A DNA stretch of 64,000 bases from Silurus meridionalis (taxonomy: Eukaryota; Chordata; Actinopteri; Siluriformes; Siluridae): positions 2,562,001-2,626,000 of the forward strand of contig NC_060891.1 in NCBI RefSeq assembly GCF_014805685.1. Direction: 5' to 3'. Each line of letters starts with the position of its first letter. Positions within the stretch are counted from its first letter, which is position 1. Made by a program: the position numbers and the translations under genes. Positions 49,061 to 64,000 of this stretch are shown one piece after another. The notes below the pieces were generated by a model. It was not told the origin of the DNA and made no database searches. It saw nothing but the letters and a program-made list of their open reading frames with translations.

Positions 49061-50595
49061 TATATCAGTGTTTTTATCTTCCAGTGGCATCAGGTAACTT
49101 TGCATTTGAATTAAGAAATTTATATTACACACATTGCAACTTAAATATGTGTACTAACAATAATAATAATAAGAAGAAGAAGAAGAAGAAGAAGAGGATA
49201 ATTTACATTATTACTTACAATATTATAACTTCTGTGTGGCCTTCTGTGAATGAAAAACATTGTAAAAGCTGAAGCTTCTGATTGCTTAGGAAAGACTGCC
49301 ATCTAGTGAGGAGAAGACGCTCTGACGTGCTCATACGCCCGCTTGCTTTCAAAGTATGCGACTGAAAATTTCGCAAAAAATAATAATAAAAAAAAAACCC
49401 AACAAAATAAAACTTTAAAGAAAGAGTATCTACAACCCAGACTTCCAGTCCTGATTTTTAAAAAGTTAATTCAGTAGATATGTAAAGAAGCTAAAGGTCA
49501 TTAGATATGAGCTGTATCTCATTCAGGACTGATCCTCAATCTGGTTTAAGTACTGACCTGCAGGAAGAAAACGAAAAAAACAAAAGGAGCGACCTGTTAA
49601 AAAGCGCAGCTTCATGCACAAATATATCAAATGACACTATTTTAGAATGTGAGATATAAGAGCTAAATATATCAGGGAAATATTTTTTTGGGAAATATCA
49701 GGAATGGCTGGAAAACACGCTGAAAAAAGGCACGGCGTAGTCGAAAAGTTCTTCACAGGGAGGAATGGGGACAAAAGGGGACAAAAGAAAAACAGGCCTG
49801 GAACTAAAATAGCGTAAAACGTAAAAAAACGTGTCGACAGATGTGACCTGCGGATGTGACGTGAGGTGAGGTTTTCATCTCTTGATACTCTTGGAGCTGT
49901 TGATACTGAGGAAAACACTGTTCGTTTGACTCCTGATAATCCAATGCGTTAAACTTCGAGAAAGACGTTTTTTTTCTGCTTGCACGTGAAATAATGAAGG
50001 CCCTTTCTGACAAGCACGTCCATTAAAGAAGTCTTAATAATGACTCGGTACTTTATGACTCGGTCTTAATGACTCGGTAATTAGCACTTTCGGCGCTGCG
50101 AACGAACGACTTCCTGAAACAATGGACTGGATGAACGTTTGGGGGGGAAATGGAATAATTTTTTTGTTTACCAATGCAATTCATTTTTCTACTCTCCGAC
50201 TTGCGTTGAAAATATTCAATTATTCGCCATTTGTTGCACTGATCCTTCTGAAACCGTACAGCGGATCAAAGCAATTATGCCCCGCAATGTCTACTTTTCT
50301 AGTTATCGAGCGCTACCAAAATACATTACCGTTAATGAACTTTTAATTAGCAGCTGGCTTTTGTTTGTTTTTTTCCGAGGCTTTTAAACGGTCAGGTACA
50401 CAAACATCAAGGTCAGAAACGAGAAACTTTACAATCAGCTTTTACTGACTACAATGAAGATCAGAGCTCGAAAGGGTGTGCTGTTAGAGGAAAATAATCA
50501 ACGACGGAGCGGTGTGAAGTGTCCCGCGTCACCCTGGAGCTGCTCGTTTCGTGTCCTGGAGCGTTTCTGTTTCTCGAATCCCGCAAAACTCGTGC

Positions 50596-50601
50596 TTTAT
50601 T
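50596..50601 (-). promoter_or_regulatory. Poly(A) signal overlapping the ak7 stop codon
   Basis: On the minus strand the end of ak7 reads GAA TAA AGC: the TAA stop (50599-50597) is inside an AATAAA hexamer. No other AATAAA was noticed in the next 200 bases of the minus strand, so this may be the functional signal. Confidence 0.45.
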
Positions 50602-53600
50602 CCATTTCTGGGTTGTTGTTGAGGATATATTCGGCCTGAAACACAAAAAATATTCATGCACCAAACACATATGGGGGTAAACTCATTCTCAGTCCATACA
50701 CGAGTATACAGGAGCACTGGAACATAAACGGTGAGAGAACCTACCAGGAAGTCTACTGCGTTACTTGGCCGGATTCTGCATAACTCGCTCAGGCCTTGGG
50801 ACAGAACGGGCATCACGGTACACCTCAGGTACTGCTTGGCAGATTCTTCTTCCGTCATCAACAGCTCCTCATCCTGCTGCTTCGCCTCTTCCAGGCGCCC
50901 GTTCTGACAAAAGCGTGCGCACACACACACACACACACACACACACGCGCACAATGGCAAGCGTGCGGCAATGCAGCAAAATGAGACAGCGATGCTAGAG
51001 AAAATTTTATCTTACCATTATGGTACGCTATATCACCAAAAGTATGCGGACACCTGGCCATAAAGCATCGCGTTTGATATTTAGTCCCAGTTTGCTCTAA
51101 TAAATCCCTCCACTCTTCAGGGAGGACATTTGTGGACATTTCAGTAGGGTTAAGAGATCAGAGCTCTACAGCGGCCACTCAAACTCTTCCACTCAAATAT
51201 AAGAAAATAAAACTTTCGGAAAGTTTCCTGAATAAATTTCCTGAATAGCTGTAGCTGCTAATGCTGAAATACGCCTAATAATAATTTTGATAATAAATAA
51301 TTGTCATATGCAATAAATAGAAATGGAATATAGAAGTCGGAAGTGCGGAAAAAGTCTTCTAAATATCTTGTCTTCTAAGAAATCTAAATATCAATTATAT
51401 ATTCATGTTGCTCTTGAATGAATGGATCAAGGTTCTAGTGTTATGTGTGTTTGTACCCATTCTTTCCAGCACTGTGCTCTTTGCTGCTCCTCTTCGTCCT
51501 CTATGTGTCCAGCTTCGGCCTGGCTCATCTCTTCTTCCTCCCTCAGCCTGATCTCCGCTAGCTTCTGCTCCTCGTCTAAATGTTTTGTGGTGGAGCTGTA
51601 GTTCCTGGCCTTCCCCACACTCTTTATCACCTTCTCCATGACAAGAACATACTCTGGGTCTTCACCGTTGATCTCTAGAACACGAGAACATTTTGTAAGT
51701 TTTTAGCGCCCTCTGTTGGCCATGGCATGAACTGCAAATGCAATGGAAAACAGTTCGGGTGAGACCTATATGCTGAGGTGGAATCTCCTGTTCGTCAAAG
51801 TAGTTGATCACAATTTCATCATCTGAATTGTTTTTTCTATACATCTCCAGTCGCGAGAGAAACGTATCGAAGGAGTACGAAGTCTCCTGAACCACGCTCT
51901 CGGGCAGGTCCAGCACACGTTCCTTCAGGAACTCGTCGGTGGCGTCAAGACAGAAAACATATTCTATGCACACGAAAATAGAGAAGTGAAAAGTGTTAGC
52001 GTAAGCAGCATTGGAGATCTCTCTGCATTTACATTCCCAGAATAATGGACACACCTGGGATGATTTGGATACTGGATTGCTTGTCTGCATTTTCGTCCTC
52101 CTCTACTGTGAGATATAAAAAAAAATAATAATAATAATTAATTAAATAAAAACCTTAAGACCAAATAAAATGACTTTTTATTTTTATCCCTCCTACCAGA
52201 AAACAGCTCTTTCGCTTGATTGTATGTCTTCGGAAAGGCGTCCAGGACAAAGCCCTGATTTATGCATGGTTTAGTCTTCAGCTTGTCTTTCATGATTTGG
52301 AGAACACACTGTTCATCCAACCGACCTGAACAAAGAGGTGATTACTAAAAAAACGAAACTATTTAGTTCTGCTTGATGCGTCTGGAGAGGAATATCACTG
52401 AGCATCGCTTAGAACCGTTCCTTCATTACCGTCGTTCTCTTCCATGTTCGTCTTCAGTGTATTCAAAAGCTCCTGTGCTTCTTGTGATTCGTCGTCCTCA
52501 TTGCTTTCCTCCATTTGGACTTTTGACTCCTGACCGCAACCATAAGTGAAAGTTTTATACTATTAAAAATCCCCACCAAAACAGTATATAGTCGGCTTTC
52601 CTTATTTTATACACTTACCAGGTGAGCGAGCGTCTCGGTGATGGTCTCTTTGAGTTTTACATGGTGCAGTTTGTAGTGTTTGCATATTTTTTTAGAGACG
52701 GTGCTTTTCCCGACAGCAGGAGGTCCCAAGACACAGATGCGAATAGGCTGAAAAAAAAAAAGAAATCAATACAGCTGGCCCTCGCCCAGAGCCTGTTATT
52801 AATATGGACACACTTAATAATTCTAACAATCCCACTTTGTCTGTCGCTTACCAGCAGGCCTCGCGCGAGCTTGTATTCCTCCACGACTTGGTCGATGTTC
52901 TCAACAATGCCTTTCTTTGAAACCCACTTGATGCTGAAATTGTATGTGACAAAAAAGGCTTCCATTCGAAGGCTGATAAACAAATGGTCGATTTCTGCTT
53001 GCTGAGAGAAAAAAAAAAAAAAAAAAGCAACAACAACAAAAAAGAAATTGTGCTAGCCATTATCAACAGGTTTTATTACTCTAATTAAAAAAAACTTCTT
53101 TGGTATATTTAGCGCTCTCTGTTGGCCGTTCAGCAAACTGCAATTAAATCCATCGCAATTCGTGTTTTTTAAAGATCATTTCTTTGACTCACTGTCAATT
53201 CCTTTAATAGAATCAGGTCCTCTATGGGAACGTTCCTGGTTTTTCCTGGTCCGAGTGCCGCTGCTATTGCCTATAAAACAACACGGAAAGGATTGAGCAA
53301 CAGAAAAATATTTGGATATAAAAAAAAAAATACGATCGCTGCCATTAAGGAAACTGACACTGATGATCTCAGCGATGGTGTTGTGTGATTCATCCACTGC
53401 AAGTAAATACTGAGGCTTGGGATTATAGTCGATTACGTTCTGCACAATCCTTTGGAAAAAAAACAAAAAAAAAAACAGAAGGACTTTCGGTGATCTTTAA
53501 TCTCTTGGGAAACAAGGCACCACGTCAGCATGATGAGATTAAAAATCATTTGAGTTGATTTACTTAAAAAGAGTAAATACATCACTAAGAGCAATCTGTC

Positions 53601-55488
53601 CATCACTACTCACCCTGCCAGGTCAGTGATGTGGATGGTTGGAACGAAATTGGAGCCGTCTCCGAAGATCGGCACTTCCTGTTCCTCTCCCATCCAAGAC
53701 GTCTAAAAGAGAGCAGAGCCACAAACGCTCAGTTATACACTGATAAATATCAAAAAAGATCAGAATATAATCCCAACTCCAACATCAAAATGATCAGTTA
53801 CAGTAGCGTGAAAATAAAGATACAAAAGAGTAAAAATGTCTCAATTGACCTTGAAAAAAAAATGAAACGCCTGCTCGCCCATTCCATACTGCAGTCCGGA
53901 GGCCACCACATAAGTAGAAAACTGGGACTGATTCTGAAATTGATGTTACCATACTATAAATATTACACAATACAGAGCACAAGAAACTTGTCAATAAAAC
54001 TAACACCTCCAGCAGCACTCACAGATCGTCCCAGTTTAACCACGAGCTTCTCCACAGCGATATGATCGTTAAAGTTGTGATGCGGTTTCCGTCTCTTGTA
54101 GTCCTCTTCCGTAAACGGAGTCTTGGCATCATCCTACAATCCGATAAAAATTAACACAAGCGTTCTCGTGCGGATGAATTCACGCTACACGATATGATCG
54201 CTTCCACACTTACCGTATCGAGTGGCTTAATCAGAGCCCATGTCATGAGCGTGGAGATCAGGATGAAGGTCTTCGGTCGAGGAAATGAATTCATGTCCCC
54301 GTGAAGAGCTTTAAACAAAGACTTTTATTAAAAAATGTTTATAAAGAAAGTTAATATGACCCGATTTATTTTTAAGCAGATACCTGAGACCGCCCAAGAT
54401 GCTTCTTCTATCTGATCAGCATTCTCGTTGTAGATGTTATAAACGACAACGTCCGACTCCTTCAGGTGATGGAAAAGCTCTTGACGTGTTAAATTCTACG
54501 GAAACGCAAATCACAATGAAAGAGCGTCGACAGCGGAAATTACGGGCAACAAACAGATGTTTCACTCACCGAATATTCTTCTACTGCAAAACCAGACTTC
54601 TTCTCACTTCCCGAAACAGTTCCAACAATCTCAAAAGTACCTCCTTGGGAACTTGGCTTGATTTCCTCCTCATCCTCGAATTGTTTAGCCACGTAAGATG
54701 CTCCAGGAACACACGAGGATAAAAACTGGAGACGTAAAAAAAAAAAAAAAGTCAAACTAGAAATAGTTTTGGTAAATCATGAACTCATCCATGGTCGATT
54801 TTCTTTTTTCTTTCGCAATTACGGCACATGAATTTCAATTTAATTTCTTGGAAACGATGTCAATGTCTTACAGTCTCTCATATATTCTATCTTTCCTTCC
54901 TTTGACAAATCAGAGACCTCCAAATACCAAAAAGATGTCGGAAAATAAAACGAAAGCTTTATTATCGCTCTGTAGTTCTATATAAATATACTAAAATAGT
55001 AAAGTCCTGGCACTGGAGACTCCTTCCATAAATGTTAAGTAAAGATCTTACAGAAAATCTCACCGCATCGATGACGACACGGAGCTTTCGCACTTGGAAA
55101 GAACCAAATACAATAAATATTCGTCAATATTTTATAAATGGCATAAGTATTTATTTAACATTAATGCAACAGCTGTCCATCTTTTGGTTAAAAAAGTAAA
55201 AGAAAATTTATTTGACACTTGTTTGAACAACATTTCATTACAATTAACAAATAAAAACCGGACCAAAGAAAACAATAATATTTTTATTCATTTTGAAAGC
55301 TGGCTAATCAGCTAGCATTAAACAGTTAGCTAGCTGTGGCTAATTTACCTCAGGAAAGTGAAGTGCGGTTTCCAAAAGATATTTAATGACTTAAAGGTTA
55401 CCTGTGCGACATATTTTGAGGTATATTTGTCCACATTGTTGATAAAAACTCGTTTGGAACTCGTTAATGTTTCCATATCTGCAGCCAT
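50597..55488 (-). CDS. ak7: Adenylate kinase 7
   Basis: AK7 interconverts 2 ADP and ATP + AMP and is linked to axonemes of motile cilia and sperm tails (family knowledge). Eighteen coding exons, 5' to 3': 55488-55402, 54725-54570, 54495-54384, 54308-54214, 54133-54023, 53921-53850, 53702-53614, 53449-53359, 53270-53193, 53001-52852, 52747-52619, 52529-52430, 52325-52197, 52105-52055, 51963-51766, 51674-51457, 50903-50745, 50635-50597. All phases close to 687 residues (human 723). The N-terminal half resembles an NAD-dependent epimerase fold ([31 protein letters not shown]). The kinase P-loop GPPAVGKS is at residues 355-362; the AMP-site region [14 protein letters not shown] and [13 protein letters not shown] follow. 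An acidic coiled segment precedes a C-terminal Dpy-30 motif ([32 protein letters not shown]). Intact and secure. Confidence 0.96.
51010..51170. mobile_element. Fragment of the 'ACACCTGG' dispersed repeat
   Basis: ATATCACCAAAAGTATGCGG, ACACCTGGCC and CCTCCACTCTTCAGGGAGG are shared in style with 38081 and 62810-62920 (CCTCCACTCCTCTGGGATG). It lies in the ak7 intron between exons 51674-51457 and 50903-50745. Confidence 0.5.
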
Positions 55489-56626
55489 TTACGTTTCCCT
55501 TTTGTATTTTATTTCTCCGTTTGTTCCGTTGCTTGGCAACTATTCCCGGGAGTCGATACATTGAAGAGTCGATTCACTGAGTTGACTCCGCAAAAAGAGA
55601 TTCGGTTCACGTTTTAACTATGGAGAAAGAATGGAGAGGAAATCCAGTATGCCCAGAACCAGTCAAAAGTTTGGGGACACCTTTTTTATTTAGTGTATTT
55701 GTCTTATATACAATATAATAGTATATTATATACTATATACTACATGTACTTTGTATCCTTATTTAATACTCATATGTCTATATTGTCTCAAATTGTCTGT
55801 ATTGTCTTGTATAGTCTGTTTTGTCTCGTCTTGTCTTGTCTGTTTTGTCTTATATAGTCCAAGCTATATGTGTAGTGTTATTTATGTCTGTACATTTGAG
55901 AGTCACTAACGGATGGAACCAAATTCCTAAACCTGATTTCGATTCTGATTATTATTCAGTTGAACATATATGCAATTATGTAACAAAATCGTTTTAAAGT
56001 CTGTGGTGGGCCGTGAATTTTACACCTAGGAATTAAGTGATGTCCTCCCTAAATAAATCCACTTCTTTATACCGTCATTATGGCACCGTGGCTACAGAAA
56101 CCATTAACAGTATAGAGAAACACAGGATAACAGAGCACTGCATCACAGACAAGTATCTCATGCAGAGAGAATGAATGAAAGTGTACTAAAGAAAGAAACT
56201 CAATGAACACAATTGTAAAAGTCTCTATTCACTGTATCTACATTCTTTGGCAGAAGCATCGATATTAACCTTGTAAAATTAGCCCGGGTTTTCCGTGCAT
56301 TTTTGGTTTTCCTGGGGATTTGAAATTAAGGCATTCCTTTTTTTTCAAGAAATGAAGAGTAAACTAATATAAACTGCTACGATGGCTTGGAGCTGCAGTT
56401 GTCATGAACAGGTTTGTATTCAAGTGTCCATCAGTGAACCGTTGATGGCCGCAACAATCATGGAACAATATTGAATGGAAATAAACGTATAGGAAGTAGT
56501 TTATAATGCTGAAATTGATATTTGTAATGTATTTATTTCTATAAAGATGCTTTGGGGTCAATGTCCTTCGTTAAAAGCGCTAAAACCTATAACATTGAAT
56601 TTGATTTTGCACTAGGAAATTGGTCT
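55489..56626. other. Intergenic region between ak7 and amhr2
   Basis: 1.1 kb holding the ak7 promoter on the right of its start codon and the amhr2 3' UTR on the left of its stop. A TGTCTTGTC-like run occurs near 55800-55860. No gene seen. Confidence 0.6.
56532..56537 (-). promoter_or_regulatory. Poly(A) signal of amhr2
   Basis: AATAAA on the minus strand, 90 bases after the amhr2 stop codon. Fits a short 3' UTR. Confidence 0.6.
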
Positions 56627-62535
<5,909 letters not shown>

Positions 62536-63632
62536 GGAAGCAAAGCTCCAGGATTGTCGCATACCTTGTGTGGGACCAGACAGTAGAATGATCTACACAC
62601 ATGCTTTCAGCTACAGAAGAGAAATGACCTTGAAATGCTCACTCCCTACATTCCAGCTAAGAGGATTTTTTTGTGACCTGTGCAAAAAAAAAAAAAAGGA
62701 TCTATGATAGTAAAAAATCTTTTTCATATGTATTTTATTCATGTGCATTTTCCAGACATTATTACGCACAATGCAATACCACAATACCTTTATGGAAAAA
62801 AAAAGTGTGTGGACACTTGACCATGTGATTGGTACATGCTTATCGAACATCTCATTCCACATTTTGTCCCCATTCGCTGTTACAAAAACCTCCACTCCTC
62901 TGGGATGATGTTCCACCAGATTTTGAGGAGATATGGATGATATTCATTGTCACAAGGGTGTTAGTAAAGTCAGGTACTGGTGTAGGTGTAGGTGAGGTGA
63001 GGAGGCCTGGGGTGCGGTCAACATTCACAATCAACCTGAGATCAGAGCTCTGTATAGCAGGTCACATTTACATATAAATACTGATACAACCGAAAAGACG
63101 TTGTTTTTTTTCAGACATTCATAATTACATTATTCAAGTTTTCCATGTTGTTTTCTACAATATCCTTTTTCATCCAGTTTCCTGTGAATTCTTATTTTCT
63201 TTTTTGCATAATAATACACATTGAATGAATATGTATGGTCGAATTTGCATATTCCTTATGCTAGCCCCAAAACCTGGAAGCTGATTTTCAATCACATGAC
63301 CAAACATAAAAAAAGCTAAAAAAAAATATCAGACTGTAAATTCACATTTAATTCATTTTAATATTTATTAAGGCATTTTCATTTATAAAATGTCATCTTT
63401 TCAGTGCAATTTGCAATCAAATGTCTCTCATCTTTCACACCTTCACACATGCACAGTATTTTATTAGTAAGTTAAATCACATCATAAAAAACAACAACAA
63501 AAAGAAAAAAAAAAACCCTGATTTTTATAAAGGCAACCTTGTACGATATCAGCGTGTCCGTATTCTTAGTATTGAGAGGCCAAAAATCCCCCGTTATTTC
63601 TCCATACTGTAAATGAAGACTAGGATGTGCTG
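62536..63632. promoter_or_regulatory. amhr2 upstream region and galc 3' UTR
   Basis: Only 1.1 kb separates the amhr2 start from the galc stop, both on the minus strand, so the amhr2 promoter must lie here or inside galc. A possible galc poly(A) signal (AATAAA on the minus strand) is at 63460-63465. A dispersed repeat occupies about 62795-63060. No clear TATA box was identified. Confidence 0.5.
62795..63060. mobile_element. Dispersed repeat in the amhr2 upstream region
   Basis: GTGTGTGGACACTTGACCAT, ACCTCCACTCCTCTGGGATG and CAGAGCTCTGTATAGCAGG match the pattern of the elements at 38081 and 51010. It starts about 260 bp upstream of the amhr2 ATG. Confidence 0.6.
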
Positions 63633-63933
63633 TTACTCCGCCTGTAAAGCAAAGTTATCAAACTGAGCCAGTTCGAATGCACTCGTCCCGACAGCAGCCC
63701 ATCCGTTTTTCGGTGTCAAAACGATCGCCTCCTTCCACAACACGTAGCCGTTGAGTTCTCCAGAGGCGTAAAATCCCTGTGGATAAGAACAGAGTCATAC
63801 ACTCTGTTTCGGGGTTCCTGTTTTCTTAATTTAAATACACAAATAAATCACCAAACCTGGACAGTCAGAGTCAGAGTGTACCAAACATGTGCTCTGGTTC
63901 TGGACAGTCCCTCAGCCAGGATAATTTCTCCAC
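63633..63933 (-). CDS. galc: Galactosylceramidase, last two exons (partial)
   Basis: GALC is the lysosomal beta-galactosidase that degrades galactosylceramide; its loss causes Krabbe disease in human (family knowledge). Two exons are visible: 63933-63857 (GGEIILAEGLSRTRAHVWYTLTLTVQ) and 63776-63633, which ends in TAA. The last exon encodes GFYASGELNGYVLWKEA, then PKNGWAAVGTSAFELAQFDN and FALQAE. This matches the C-terminal lectin-like domain of GALC (human [20 protein letters not shown]). The phase joins (2+75, then 144 bases). The rest of the gene lies right of the window. Teleosts can have two galc genes; which one this is cannot be told. Confidence 0.88.
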
Positions 63934-64000
63934 CTTTTAGAAATTAAAAGCATTAAAACTATACGCATTAAAACTATACAGTAATGTTATTGCAAACCGA

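Larger units (their letters stand above)
45386..50596. other. Intergenic region between the PPP1R37-like gene and ak7
   Basis: The two genes converge here. No gene was recognised. Contents: a GT array at 45666, AAT/ATT-rich sequence (47340-47400, 47900-48470), a GA array (48698-48731), CA arrays (48858-48896, 49017-49052) and a CpG-rich block at 47500-47830. Confidence 0.6.

Overview
This is nuclear DNA of a ray-finned (teleost) fish. The evidence is multi-exon genes with GT-AG introns, vertebrate protein families, dense CA/TA/GA microsatellites, a tRNA-Glu-headed SINE, a degenerate non-LTR retrotransposon and small inverted-repeat transposons typical of teleosts. The order within fishes is not proven. 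The gene set (an intact amhr2, which zebrafish lacks) and the repeat style would fit a catfish, but that is a guess.

Layout, left to right: (1) the 5' two-thirds of vrk1 on the minus strand (609-5417, nine coding exons; the 3' end lies left of the window), with its promoter region near 6.7-7.2 kb; (2) a large plus-strand leucine-rich-repeat gene resembling PPP1R37 (8582-45385, 11 coding exons, last intron 17.4 kb) whose introns carry most of the repeats and several conserved-looking non-coding blocks; (3) a 5-kb gene-free stretch with a CpG-rich block; (4) complete ak7 on the minus strand (50597-55488, 18 coding exons); (5) complete amhr2 on the minus strand (56627-62535, 11 coding exons); (6) the last two exons of galc on the minus strand (63633-63933). 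I joined every exon by hand from splice sites, and the phases close for all five genes.

The genes do not form an operon or one pathway. VRK1 is a nuclear chromatin kinase, the PPP1R37-like protein a predicted PP1 regulator, AK7 an axonemal adenylate kinase, AMHR2 the type II receptor for anti-Mullerian hormone, and GALC a lysosomal galactosylceramidase. In human, VRK1, AK7 and GALC all lie on 14q, while AMHR2 lies on chromosome 12. The amhr2 placed here between galc and ak7 is therefore the most biologically charged feature, because amhr2 copies are sex determiners in several fishes. Other items worth a look are a tetranucleotide array serving as the pyrimidine tract of a 46-bp exon, a repeated octamer/homeodomain module in the introns of the PPP1R37-like gene, and a SINE whose tail matches a LINE in the same window.
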